NCBI GenBank assembly: GCA_039105265.1
Contig: JAPFFF010000004.1
Location: 4,154,001-4,218,000, forward strand
Direction of reading: 5' to 3'
Length of the DNA: 64,000 bases
Source of the DNA: Tritrichomonas musculus
Lineage: Eukaryota > Parabasalia > Tritrichomonadida > Tritrichomonadidae
The notes under the pieces were generated by a model. That model saw only the letters and a program-made list of their open reading frames with translations, searched no databases and was not told where the DNA came from. A program made the position numbers and the translations under genes. Positions 18,590 through 30,082 of the stretch are shown here, piece by piece (within the stretch, counting starts at the first letter, position 1; the number at the start of each line of letters is the position of its first letter).

Positions 18590-19786
18590 CCTGAGAGGCC
18601 TTTTTCTGAATTACTTATAAAAGAGATCTACTCCAAATGAAATCCTTATTGAAAGGAGCCGTCCGTTAACTAGGGGAAGTTAATGGTCTCGATCAGGAAG
18701 ATGGAAACTTAACTCAATAAGTTTTTTGTTTGCGGAATAATTGTTAACGAACAACTCACAACTTAACCACAAATCCAAGTTTTCACAGATTTCACTCAAA
18801 GTCCACTCTTTCTCATAACTCAGAAAAAATGCGTTCCGGATATATGTCGAACCTAGGATGTTAGGTAGGGAGTTTAACCATTACGACACACGCATAGACA
18901 AAGATGGAAACTCGATTTTGAATAAATATAAAACCAAATAAATATTGAAATATATTGTAATAACTCAAATAATATATTCAGAATTTAGTTTTAAAAATAA
19001 ACCATCCAAAAATATTCTTGTATGGGGTCATAACTCAATGGTAATATTTGATGGAAAGTTACATGGTTCGAAAAATAGAAAGTCCAACATTTTTTATAAA
19101 AATTAATTTTAATAAATTATAACCATAAACTTGTAAGAATAATAAAAAAATTTTATCTATCAATTTACTAATAAAATTTTCTTTCACAAATATTATAATT
19201 TTAAAAGAAAAAATTTTATTTATCAATTTTAATGATAATTTTAGGATGCCAGAGAGGTGTACTTGCGCAAGAGTTGCGCAAGATTGAACAAGATTGAGCA
19301 ATACAAAAATTTAAATTCAAAAAGTGGAACAAAAATTTTGAAAAATTAATAAAAATCCATAACAAAATAATAAAAATTTAAATTCAAAAAGTGAAAAATA
19401 ATATTAAAATATCTTGGTGTCTAGTTAACTTTTTAAGAATATTTTTATAAAATCTTTTCAAAATATTTGAGAGAAAAAAATATACTTCTGGCATAAAAAT
19501 ATTTGAGAGAAAATATTAACTCAATCAAAACTCAATTTTTCGGGGTCGTGCCTATACAAGAAATACCGTATTTTTGGGTGTAGAATTCCAAAAACACCAT
19601 TAGAAAGCTCAAAAACTACTCCATACCTTGGAAATGACATTGGCAGAATAGTGAAAGTAGATAGGGTGTACTTACGATAGGTTTTCAGAGGGTATTTGGC
19701 CGGGTAGCGAGGCCCAAGCGAAGGCGTACCTGAGCTTGGTGGCGAGCAGTGTAGGCTGGGGTGAAGAATGAATCTCAGCCTATACT
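18590..19786 (-). repeat. Maverick terminal region, integrase end (copy 1)
   Basis: Non-coding 1.2 kb between the first gene and the element tip. It is an inverted copy of 55328-56640 (for example the stretches around 18700-18900 and 19540-19620). The tip carries GC-richer sequence (GGCCCAAGCGAAGGCG, TGGTGGCGAG) that stands out from the AT-rich host. No gene is seen; the 80-residue frame at 19059-19301 is chance. Confidence 0.8.
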
Positions 19787-19802
19787 ATACTACTAGCTAA
19801 AA

Positions 19803-20503
19803 ACATTAATAGCGCTGGCCACATATGACCAACTCTACGCTCCTTACCAGGTTTCCAGATCTATTACCCGAGCTTCATGTATTGCAGCTATATCAGCTGC
19901 TGGCTTAGTTTGCATTCCTCAAGTTGCTATAACCAGAGCAACATTAGACGATGATATTTATGATTACATGCCTATTAACAGCGCACAGATAGTACAACTG
20001 ATAATGGCTACATAAATACTGATTCTTTTAAAAACTGGTTCTCAAATATTTTTTTACCTGCTCTAAGACGTTTAAGAACACAGTTTGAGTATAATGGAAA
20101 AGCTATCGTTATTATGGATGGCTTGAAAGCTCATGAAAATTTAATATCTCAAATAGATTCAGAAAAAGAAAACATATTTTTTCATTTTTTGGTCCCCCAC
20201 TCCAGTGACCAAACGCAGCCACTGGACCTAGTATTATTTGGAGTTATGAAAAAGTTTGAACAAAATTATCAAAAAAAAAAAGACTTATCTCAACAGTCAA
20301 ACCAGTTAATAAAAATAATCAGTTGTTTATATAAGGAAGCTACACCATTTAACTGTAAAGCTGCATTCAAAGCTGCTGGCATCACAAGTAAAGTGCATAT
20401 CAACGAACGTGGTGATGCAGTAGAATTGGCACATTTTGATCAAAAGTACGACATTACTCACAAGAACAAATACTCTGTTTGGCAAAGTGTGGAGTACCAT
20501 TAA
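19803..20503 (+). pseudogene. Pogo/Tigger-like DDE transposase fragment
   Basis: Two frames join into the C-terminal half of a DDE_1-type transposase. The first (19803-about 19995) gives CIAAISAAGLVCIPQ, matching the 'ISADG...PP' strand of this family. The second (about 19995-20503) gives GYINTDSFKNWF, IVIMDGLKAH (second Asp) and HSSDQTQPLDLVLFGVMKKF (third Asp with the conserved QPLD). A one-base-type frame change near 19995 and loss of the N-terminal DNA-binding part and first Asp make it dead. It begins immediately beside the Maverick end at 19786, which probably truncated it. Confidence 0.75.
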
Positions 20504-21993
20504 CTATAAATCAGCAAAAACTTTTACAAAAGTATTGTCAAGAGCGTCGAATGCAGAAGATAAGCAGGCTGCCATTATTATATTTCCCAAATAAGGACTT
20601 AAAAGAATGAATTAAAATTTTTCATTTATCGAATTATCTTTTTTTTAAAAAAAATAAAAAAATTAAAAATAAAAAACTGCTTTGAAATGTTTATTTCTTA
20701 TGTCTAAACAAACAAATTGAATTACTTTTCTTTTTTTTTTCCAAATCGTCATTTGGCAAAAAAAATAAAAAATCATCAAAAAACAGCTTAGGATACCGCT
20801 AAAAGCACAATATATACTTCTCAAATTTAAATTATTACAGCCTAATGCCTAAATTTAAAATTGAAGAATATAATTATATATACTTTTTTTCTTCCTATCT
20901 CCATAAATTTATTTAATTATTATAGTCAATCCCATTTCAAATGATCAATTCCAAATTTCATTTCTTTCTATTTTTAAATAGAGATATTAAAATAAAGATA
21001 ATTGAATAAATCATTTAAATTTTTAAATAATTTTGAATACATTCATTCAATTATTTGAGAACCGATTACTCCTTTTTTAAAAGGTGACCACTTTTTCACG
21101 GAACTATATGAAAAGCGCTTTGAAATTATAATTGTTCAATATTTAGAATATACAGTTATATAAAGTTTATTAATTGTTTATATTTATTTTAAATATTTTT
21201 ATAATATATATAATATTATTAAAAGTTATATAATCTATGATATACATATAAATATAAAAAGATATTTGCTTAATATTTTAATAAAAATTTCTTATTGAAA
21301 AAAAATCGTTATTAATGTTGATGATTTTAAAATTGATTTTTGCAGCTCAGCCCCCTGAATTAAATTAAACTAAATTTAGCAAATCTTTATTAAATTAAAT
21401 GTAAAATATTTAAATGTAATTATAATCTAAATAAATTCTTTATTTATTTAGATATTTCAAAAAAATATGTAAAAATTCATTAAAATGAACTTTTTACCAA
21501 AATATGAAATATTTATAAAATAACAAAATGCATAATTAATCATTAATTTTCAATATATATAATAATTAATCATTATAAATTCAATCCATCCATCAGGTGG
21601 CTGGATTAGGTTATTTTCATAGGATACTTGTTTGTGTTATTATAACTTATATAATTGATATTTTAAAACATTTAAATAATAAATATATAAAATAAGTGCA
21701 CTATAATATAATATCAAAATGTTATTTAGTTATTATTAATACATAAAAAGATATACATATTTTTATAAACGTTAAAAATGTAAATTAGGTGTCCGCACCT
21801 CTCTTCTGAAATAACTTAAAAAGACTTTCAATTTTAGACATTGAGAAATTATTTTCATTATTTTAATAGTTCTTCTATACTTGCCTAATATTTATTGATT
21901 AATTGCTATTTTTAATGCTATTATATACCTTTTTTGTTTAGCTTGAAAAATCAATTTTTTTTTTTTTTTAATATCTTATAAAATCAAAAAATA
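20504..21993. other. AT-rich non-coding stretch with an AGAGG-type element end
   Basis: No gene. It is poly-A/T-rich throughout. The part 21109-21802 is a dispersed repeat: 21109-21600 recurs at 63509-64000 with only a few differences. It ends in TGTCCGCACCTCT (21790-21802), the inverted form of the element start at 62824. Confidence 0.7.
21109..21802. repeat. Right-end part of a dispersed AGAGGTGCGGACA element
   Basis: Near-identical to the last 492 bp of the window. Its right boundary GTCCGCACCTCT is the reverse complement of AGAGGTGCGGAC at 62824. The left part of this copy is missing; similarity begins at ATGAAAAGCGCTTTG (21109). Confidence 0.7.
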
Positions 21994-22071
21994 GTAAAAT
22001 GCGGATATTTCATTATATTAATATTTAAGGCATTTAATATTTCAAATAATTAATTTTTCTGGTTATTATTA

Positions 22072-22142
22072 TTCCGGAATACTATAAATTTGTGTTAATA
22101 TTATTCCGGATTATCAGATTTCCGGAAAAAAATATTCCGAAT
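22072..22142. repeat. Cluster of TTCCGGA palindromic sites inside the pogo-like element
   Basis: ATTCCGGAAT (22071-22080), ATTCCGGAT (22103-22111), TTTCCGGAAA (22119-22128) and ATTCCGAAT (22134-22142) lie within 75 bp near the left end. Sub-terminal repeated sites of this kind commonly bind transposase; here that is inference. Confidence 0.6.
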
Positions 22143-22281
22143 GAATGTAATTTTGTATTAACATTAATTCACAACAAAAATAATTATCAATATTTGGGAA
22201 TAACAAACAACAAACTAAAATAAAATTAAAAAAAAAATTTATTCATTCTGAATTAATAAAGGAAAAAAACCTAAAATCAAT

Positions 22282-24328
22282 TCATTTCTTAGGATTATAG
22301 ACTAATTGCTGCTGCTGTTGCTGATTAAGATTATAAACTGGTAGTAATTGCTGATTATGATTATAGACTAATTGCTGCTGCTGTTGCTGTTGCGGATTAA
22401 GATTATAAACTGGTAGCAGCCGCTGGTTAAAATTATAAACTGGTAGCAATGGTGTATTATGATTATAAACTGGTAGCAATGGTGTATTATGATTATAAAC
22501 TGGTAGCAGCGGTGGATTATGATTATAAACAGGCTGTGGTTGTTGTTGTAGAAATTGACTGTAAACAGGTTGAGGTGGTATTTGATTCCGAACAGGGAGA
22601 TTTTGCAATCTTTTTCTTCTTTTATTTTGTTGTGCTTGTACTTGATTTCCGAGCTTTTCAATATGCTTTGAAATGGATTTCATTTGTTTTTCAAAAGATT
22701 GTTTCTTTTTTTTTAATTTTAGAGACAAATAATTCTGATCAAATTGTAAAATATGCTTAATACTCTGTTCTTTTAGCAACATTAGGTTCTCTTCATTACA
22801 TATGATTTGCTTATTATGTTCATAATGAATGCTTTCATTAAAATCATCTGATATTTCATCAATTATGAATCTATTGAAAAGATTCAAGGAATATAACTGA
22901 TTAAAATCCTCTTTGAATTGATTGCCATTTATTTGGAAATATTTTAAAATGGATTGGTACCATGCATCATTGATTAATGCATCATCAATACTATCCCATG
23001 ATTTTTCAAGAACTACAACAGCTTCTGCTTTCGATGTCGGTGAATATGGTTGTGTTGGCGCAGTTAAAATTGCTTTTTCAAAGTCAAAAATGTCTAAAAG
23101 TTTCTGAACCACTTTTATATTCAGATAAGTTCTAGCGTGATTTTTAAGAACTCCGAAAACACGACAATCTAATGGTTGGAAAATATCTATCGTGCCTTCA
23201 GGTATTTTTATGAGTTTTATATTAAGAATTTGTGAAAAATTGATTACTTCTTTTGAAAAATGAGCATTATAACTGTCACATAATAAAAAGATAGTATTAA
23301 ATGGTGCATAAAAGTCAGTGTTTGGTTCTACTGGACACCAATTAAATCTTAAATTATGAAGATATCGCATCCAAGTTGTTTGCGTGGTCCATCTAGATTC
23401 TGAATGGCCAGTGATGGAAGTTGGACAAAATGGTTTGTCTTCACCCAAAAAAGGATCGATCAAAACTTCAGCATCTTGAGGATTTAAAATATTTCTACCT
23501 GCCCCAAACCAGTTTCGTTCAGAGACTTCTGTTGCACCTTTTGATATCAAAACTAATGGAAACTTTTTACCTTCGGCATTTATTGTTGCGATACAAGTAA
23601 AATTGCTTTTTTCATCCACATTTGAATAGATAGAAACGTTCTCAGTGCCTGTTTCGGCCCAAGTATATTCACCGGATTCCTGAAAACACCAGCAAGTCTC
23701 ATCAACATTTAGTATTTTATTCTTTGGCGAATTATTAAATATTTTGCAAACTATTCTTAAAAAATTTATAATATTGCTTAGTTTTGTTTTCGTCCTACGT
23801 TTTTTATGAAATTTCCTTCTCGAAAAAGAATGTTTCTTTTTAAAATTTACAATCCATTTACTTGATGCATTAAATAAATTTTCAAAATTGATTCCTTTTT
23901 TTTCTTCATCAGTTTGAATGACTTTATCCATGTTTTTTTTATAATAATATGAAGTAATAACTTTTCGGACTAAACTATTATTTATCTGTATATTTTGTTC
24001 TTCGATGATTTACCTAATAAGCTCTGCTATAATTATTTCTTCTTGATTAGTAATTTGCTTGCGCTGATCTTTTGTGCAATGGAAGCCAATTGCTATTCAA
24101 TCTAAGAAAATGAATCCAATTTCGAATTGTGCTCTCCGGTATATTATAACCATAACTAAGTGCTTTAAGTTCTTCCAGCGATACTGGTCTTGAATAAAGT
24201 GTTTGCCATATACCATTTTTGATTAATTTTCTGATTTTTGGAAGATGATTTTGGTATCCTTTTTTTCGGGGATTGTTTATTGCCGCTTGACATCTTCCAA
24301 GGAATGTATCACGTGAAAGAACAGGCAT
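22282..24328 (-). pseudogene. Pogo/Tigger-like DDE transposase with Gln/Pro-rich tail, two lesions
   Basis: Two ORFs belong to one protein. 24047-24328 gives the N-terminal helix-turn-helix part (LSYGYNIPESTIRNWIHFLR). 22282-23931 gives the rest: FSRRKFHKKRRTK (second DNA-binding segment), NVDETCWCF (first Asp), FLLCDSYNAH (second Asp), and IFQPLDCRVFGVLKNHAR (third Asp). They are separated by a frameshift near 24060 and an in-frame TAA at 24012-24010; between these the second frame reads QITNQEEIIIAELIR, and it continues as IIEEQNIQINNSLVRKV up to the internal Met. The C-terminal 100 residues are unusual: a repeated PVYNHN-PLL motif (30-bp units, 22440-22530) with Gln runs. The lesions make it a pseudogene, though recent. 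Confidence 0.85.
22434..22530 (-). repeat. 30-bp minisatellite in the transposase tail
   Basis: About three to four copies of a unit beginning GGTAGCAATGGTGTATTATG, coding a 10-residue PVYNHNTPLL-like repeat on the - strand. Related degenerate units extend to about 22310 and 22560. Confidence 0.8.
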
Positions 24329-24491
24329 TATCTTTATAAAAATGTGAAGAATTTGTAAAATATTAAGAAGCGTTAACAGATATTTGCTGTTATTAAACTC
24401 AATTGTTCTTTCACCATTCTAAATTTGAAAATGCCTGCGGATTAAAATGCTATATTTGAATATATATCGATGCGGATATCTGACCATTTAC

Positions 24492-24907
24492 TAAAATCTT
24501 GGCAATTTATATACAAAATTTTTAATTGAATTGAATTGATTATTCAATTAATTCTGAGAGAAATATAAAAATCATTCAAAATCAAAATATATAATTGATT
24601 TTGATATTATATATGGTCCGTACGTTTGCACCAAATAGATTTCTGAACTGGGTAATACGAATTTTTTTAATCTTATTTTTTTAAATTTACAAGAAACTTG
24701 CTCCGCCGTTTATAAAAAAATCTATTTTAATAAAACAAATAAATGATGAAAACAATAATAATAAAAAGCGGTGAAACAAACAAATAAATAATGAATAAAT
24801 ATCACAGAAAATAAAAATATAAAATTTAATTATAACCATATTGTCTTCAATATTAGAAATATATTTGATTAATTAATATCTCAAAGTTCTCCTTCGGTGG
24901 ATGCATA
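24492..24907. other. AT-rich spacer before the satellite
   Basis: No gene, repeat or regulatory signal is seen. The stretch is AT-rich host sequence leading into the first satellite unit at about 24908. Confidence 0.6.
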
Positions 24908-26076
24908 ACCATCCTGGCCTGGCTGAAGGCGGCATCTGTCGATATCATTAATTGACGATGCCGCCCTCAACCATCCTGGCCTGGTGAAGGCGGCATCTGT
25001 CGATATCATTAATTGACGATGCCGCCCTCAACCATCCTGGCCTGGTGAAGGCGGCATCTGTCGATATCATTAATTGACGATGCCGCCCTCAACCATCCTG
25101 GCCTGGTGAAGGCGGCATCTGTAGATATAATTCATTGATGATGCCGCCCTCAACCATCCTGGCCTGGCTGAAGGCGGCATCTGTAGATATAATTCATTGA
25201 TGATGCCGCCTTCAACCATCCTGGCCTGGCTGAAGGCGGCATCTGTAGATATAATTCATTGATGATGCCGCCCTCAACCATCCTGGCCTGGTGAAGGCGG
25301 CATCTGTAGATATAATTCATTGATGATGCCGCCCTCAACCATCCTGGCCTGGCTGAAGGCGGCATCTGTAGATATAATTCATTGATGATGCCGCCCTCAA
25401 CCATCCTGGCCTGGCTGAAGGCGGCATCTGTAGATATAATTCATTGATGATGCCGCCATCAACCATCCTGGCCTGGTGAAGGCGGTATCTGTAGATATAA
25501 TTCATTGATGATGCCGCCCTCAACCATCCTGGCCTGGCTGAAGGCGGCATCTGTAGATATAATTCATTGATGATGCCGCCCTCAACCATCCTGGCCTGGC
25601 TGAAGGCGGCATCTGTAGATATAATTCATTGATGATGCCGCCCTCAACCATCCTGGCCTGGCTGAAGGCGGCATCTGTAGATATAATTCATTGATGATGC
25701 CGCCTTCAACCATCCTGGCCTGGCTGAAGGCGGCATCTGTAGATATAATTCATTGATGATGCCGCCATCAACCATCCTGGCCTGGTGAAGGCGGCATCTG
25801 TAGATATAATTCATTGATGATGCCGCCCTCAACCATCCTGGCCTGGCTGAAGGCGGCATCTGTAGATATAATTCATTGATGATGCCGCCCTCAACCATCC
25901 TGGCCTGGTGAAGGCGGCATCTGTCGATATCATTAATTGATGATGCCGCCCTCAACCATCCTGGCCTGGTGAAGGCGGCATCTGTAGATATAATTCATTG
26001 ATGATGCCGCCATCAACCATCCTGGCCTGGTGAAGGCGGCATCTGTAGATATAATTCATTGATGATGCCGCCCTCA
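24908..26076. repeat. Higher-order satellite block, copy 1 (1169 bp)
   Basis: The succession of monomer types from 24908 is repeated from 26077 with the same 61/62-bp order and nearly the same variants. The shift is 1169 bp (about 19 monomers). A difference is visible at 25708 (CCGCCTTC) versus 26877 (CCGCCATC). Confidence 0.85.
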
Positions 26077-27245
26077 ACCATCCTGGCCTGGCTGAAGGCG
26101 GCATCTGTCGATATCATTAATTGACGATGCCGCCCTCAACCATCCTGGCCTGGTGAAGGCGGCATCTGTCGATATCATTAATTGACGATGCCGCCCTCAA
26201 CCATCCTGGCCTGGTGAAGGCGGCATCTGTCGATATCATTAATTGACGATGCCGCCCTCAACCATCCTGGCCTGGTGAAGGCGGCATCTGTAGATATAAT
26301 TCATTGATGATGCCGCCCTCAACCATCCTGGCCTGGCTGAAGGCGGCATCTGTAGATATAATTCATTGATGATGCCGCCTTCAACCATCCTGGCCTGGCT
26401 GAAGGCGGCATCTGTAGATATAATTCATTGATGATGCCGCCCTCAACCATCCTGGCCTGGTGAAGGCGGCATCTGTAGATATAATTCATTGATGATGCCG
26501 CCCTCAACCATCCTGGCCTGGCTGAAGGCGGCATCTGTAGATATAATTCATTGATGATGCCGCCCTCAACCATCCTGGCCTGGCTGAAGGCGGCATCTGT
26601 AGATATAATTCATTGATGATGCCGCCATCAACCATCCTGGCCTGGTGAAGGCGGTATCTGTAGATATAATTCATTGATGATGCCGCCCTCAACCATCCTG
26701 GCCTGGCTGAAGGCGGCATCTGTAGATATAATTCATTGATGATGCCGCCCTCAACCATCCTGGCCTGGCTGAAGGCGGCATCTGTAGATATAATTCATTG
26801 ATGATGCCGCCCTCAACCATCCTGGCCTGGCTGAAGGCGGCATCTGTAGATATAATTCATTGATGATGCCGCCATCAACCATCCTGGCCTGGCTGAAGGC
26901 GGCATCTGTAGATATAATTCATTGATGATGCCGCCATCAACCATCCTGGCCTGGTGAAGGCGGCATCTGTAGATATAATTCATTGATGATGCCGCCCTCA
27001 ACCATCCTGGCCTGGCTGAAGGCGGCATCTGTAGATATAATTCATTGATGATGCCGCCCTCAACCATCCTGGCCTGGTGAAGGCGGCATCTGTCGATATC
27101 ATTAATTGATGATGCCGCCCTCAACCATCCTGGCCTGGTGAAGGCGGCATCTGTAGATATAATTCATTGATGATGCCGCCATCAACCATCCTGGCCTGGC
27201 TGAAGGCGGCATCTGTAGATATAATTCATTGATGATGCCGCCCTC
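26077..27245. repeat. Higher-order satellite block, copy 2 (1169 bp)
   Basis: Second copy of the block described at 24908-26076. The array after 27245 does not repeat the same order a third time and is richer in the plain 62-bp monomer. Confidence 0.85.
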
Positions 27246-29187
27246 AACCATCCTGGCCTGGCTGAAGGCGGCATCTGTAGATATAATTCATTGATGATGC
27301 CGCCCTCAACCATCCTGGCCTGGTGAAGGCGGCATCTGTCGATATCATTAATTGACGATGCCGCCCTCAACCATCCTGGCCTGGCTGAAGGCGGCATCTG
27401 TAGATATAATTCATTGATGATGCCGCCCTCAACCATCCTGGCCTGGCTGAAGGCGGCATCTGTAGATATAATTCATTGATGATGCCGCCCTCAACCATCC
27501 TGGCCTGGCTGAAGGCGGCATCTGTAGATATAATTCATTGATGATGCCGCCCTCAACCATCCTGGCCTGGCTGAAGGCGGCATCTGTAGATATAATTCAT
27601 TGATGATGCCGCCCTCAACCATCCTGGCCTGGCTGAAGGCGGCATCTGTAGATATAATTCATTGATGATGCCGCCATCAACCATCCTGGCCTGGCTGAAG
27701 GCGGCATCTGTAGATATAATTCATTGATGATGCCGCCCTCAACCATCCTGGCCTGGCTGAAGGCGGCATCTGTAGATATAATTCATTGATGATGCCGCCC
27801 TCAACCATCCTGGCCTGGTGAAGGCGGCATCTGTAGATATAATTCATTGATGATGCCGCCCTCAACCATCCTGGCCTGGCTGAAGGCGGCATCTGTAGAT
27901 ATAATTCATTGATGATGCCGCCCTCAACCATCCTGGCCTGGCTGAAGGCGGCATCTGTAGATATAATTCATTGATGATGCCGCCCTCAACCATCCTGGCC
28001 TGGCTGAAGGCGGCATCTGTAGATATAATTCATTGATGATGCCGCCCTCAACCATCCTGGCCTGGCTGAAGGCGGCATCTGTAGATATAATTCATTGATG
28101 ATGCCGCCATCAACCATCCTGGCCTGGCTGAAGGCGGCATCTGTAGATATAATTCATTGATGATGCCGCCCTCAACCATCCTGGCCTGGCTGAAGGCGGC
28201 ATCTGTAGATATAATTCATTGATGATGCCGCCATCAACCATCCTGGCCTGGCTGAAGGCGGCATCTGTAGATATAATTCATTGATGATGCCGCCCTCAAC
28301 CATCCTGGCCTGGCTGAAGGCGGCATCTGTAGATATAATTCATTGATGATGCCGCCCTCAACCATCCTGGCCTGGCTGAAGGCGGCATCTGTAGATATAA
28401 TTCATTGATGATGCCGCCCTCAACCATCCTGGCCTGGTGAAGGCGGCATCTGTCGATATCATTAATTGATGATGCCGCCCTCAACCATCCTGGCCTGGCT
28501 GAAGGCGGCATCTGTAGATATAATTCATTGATGATGCCGCCATCAACCATCCTGGCCTGGTGAAGGCGGCATCTGTAGATATAATTCATTGATGATGCCG
28601 CCCTCAACCATCCTGGCCTGGCTGAAGGCGGCATCTGTAGATATAATTCATTGATGATGCCACCCTCAACCATCCTGGCCTGGCTGAAGGCGGCATCTGT
28701 AGATATAATTCATTGATGATGCCGCCCTCAACCATCCTGGCCTGGCTGAAGGCGGCATCTGTAGATATAATTCATTGATGATGCCGCCCTCAACCATCCT
28801 GGCCTGGCTGAAGGCGGCATCTGTAGATATAATTCATTGATGATGCCGCCCTCAACCATCCTGGCCTGGCTGAAGGCGGCATCTGTAGATATAATTCATT
28901 GATGATGCCGCCCTCAACCATCCTGGCCTGGCTGAAGGCGGCATCTGTAGATATAATTCATTGATGATGCCGCCCTCAACCATCCTGGCCTGGCTGAAGG
29001 CGGCATCTGTAGATATAATTCATTGATGATGCCGCCCTCAACCATCCTGGCCTGGCTGAAGGCGGCATCTGTAGATATAATTCATTGATGATGCCGCCAT
29101 CAACCATCCTGGCCTGGTGAAGGCGGCATCTGTAGATATAATTCATTGATGATGCCGCCCTCAACCATCCTGGCCTGGTGAAGGCGG

Positions 29188-29500
29188 AGTAGATATACTA
29201 AGGGGGGCGATGGCTATTGAAATTCGCTAAAACAATTACGTTAACTTTATACGGTTTTACTAGGTCCGAACAACACTCAACAGTTCAGAACCAATTCGAA
29301 ACACATCGCCGGTATATTGGTACCCACTAACTGAAAACCATTACGAAAATAATTGGAAACGTTAGAGATACTCATATAAGTCCGATAGTTCGATAAAATC
29401 GTTAACAACGTCTGGAAAGTCCATCACAGACGATAATCATATACTAAAAATAATAGAGAGATCATTTCAATAGCCATCGCCCCCCCTTAGTATATCTACT
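29188..29500 (+). repeat. Left terminal 313-bp module with its own 36-bp inverted ends
   Basis: The outer end (29188-29223) is repeated inverted at 29464-29500, ending in GCCATCGCCCCCCCTTAG and TATATCTACT. The module thus resembles a small independent inverted-repeat element used as the terminus of the large one. The inside has no gene. Confidence 0.85.
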
Positions 29501-29717
29501 TTGATTTTGTCACCCTATAGAAATTATTATTATAGTTCAACCGATATTGATTTGTAACTGATAAACCTAATAACTAACTCGCTAACGAATTAATCTGTAA
29601 ACGATATCACTAACGAAATACATTAAATGAACTCATGTGTATTGTTTAGTAAACGAACTCACTAACGAATCATTGAATACGAATCACTAACGATAACATG
29701 TATGAACCAACTATAAA

Positions 29718-29803
29718 CGATCAGAATCACTCATGAACCACGTCGTTGGTTAGGGGGTTAACTCTAACACGATATGTACCATGTTTAGTAACCATGCGAT
29801 TTT
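29718..29803 (+). repeat. 85-bp conserved box, left arm copy 1
   Basis: Contains GATCAGAATCACTCATGA, GGTTAG-GGGTTAACTCTAAC and TACCATGTTTAGTAACCA. It occurs three times per arm (also 32961-33050 and, inverted, 34811-34900) and in mirrored positions in the right arm. Conservation between otherwise unrelated surroundings suggests a functional site. Confidence 0.8.
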
Positions 29804-30082
29804 ATGGTCGATAATGATGAATTCGCTGACGAATCATGAGATGAATTCGCTGACGATGAAGAGTAAATGATGTTTATTTTTGGTTTCACTTAAATGAGTG
29901 TCAAATCCATAGACGTTCTTGGTCGTAAAGTAGAATCCTCTATAGATTACTCGGAACCCACTCATAAGACCCCTCGAATGGGCACTTGCGTAGGATCATC
30001 TGCGCAGTAGGTCTATTATTTTTGGTTTGTATCGTTAAGAGTCGATCATTAACGAACAACATCACTAACGAACTTATCATAA

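Larger units (their letters stand above)
1..19786 (-). mobile_element. Maverick/Polinton giant DNA transposon, copy 1 (partial, runs off left edge)
   Basis: The block carries the hallmark Maverick set: protein-primed family B DNA polymerase (5384-8525), capsid candidate (12312-13925), FtsK/HerA-type packaging ATPase (15251-16105) and retroviral-type integrase (16098-17201), with tight spacing and several overlapping genes. The integrase-side end is at 19786, where the outward sequence begins AGTATAGG; Mavericks are known to start with AG. The same end occurs inverted at 55328. A short TATAC repeat makes the exact base uncertain (19786 or 19791). The other terminus and its target duplication lie outside the window. 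No adenain-like cysteine protease is visible; it may lie left of position 1. The broken polymerase and split first gene suggest an inactive copy. Confidence 0.9.
21994..24491 (-). mobile_element. Pogo-like (Tc1/mariner superfamily) transposon
   Basis: A transposase pseudogene is bracketed by imperfect inverted ends: GTAAAATGCGGATATTT on the left, and GTAAATGGTCAGATATCC on the right (read outward-in), each preceded by TA (21992-21993 and 24492-24493). A TA duplication is the rule for this superfamily. The ends are imperfect, so the limits are tentative; the transposase itself is clear. Confidence 0.55.
24908..29187. repeat. 61/62-bp satellite array, about 69 copies
   Basis: Tandem monomers, each containing AACCATCCTGGCCTGG then GGCGGCATC, an AT-rich middle and GATGCCGCC. 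Length is 62 bp with TGGCTGAAGG and 61 bp with TGGTGAAGG. GGCGGCATC and GATGCCGCC form a 9-bp inverted repeat around a 20-nt loop. Two middle types exist: TGTAGATATAATTCATTGAT (most) and TGTCGATATCATTAATTGAC (about ten), the second extending the pairing. Other variants change CCGCCCTC to CCGCCATC or CCGCCTTC. The GC-rich repeat contrasts strongly with the flanking DNA. The open frames through it are by-products of a repeat lacking stops on the - strand and are not annotated as genes. Confidence 0.97.

Noticed and set aside
19059-19301. 80-residue ORF in the Maverick terminal region
   Set aside because: The related frame in the other copy (55918-56121) differs in length and sequence; the region is non-coding.
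25150-29164. Series of 62-125-residue - strand ORFs reading MVEGGIINELYLQ repeats
   Set aside because: They arise because the 62-bp monomer lacks stops on that strand; 61-bp variants shift the frame and the ORFs begin and end at random monomers.
24908-29187. CRISPR-like array (regular repeats with short variable parts)
   Set aside because: Units are contiguous tandem copies with no unique spacers; this is satellite DNA.
29718-29803. tRNA gene in the 85-bp box
   Set aside because: A D-arm-like GTTA/TAAC pair exists, but no anticodon or T arm can be paired.
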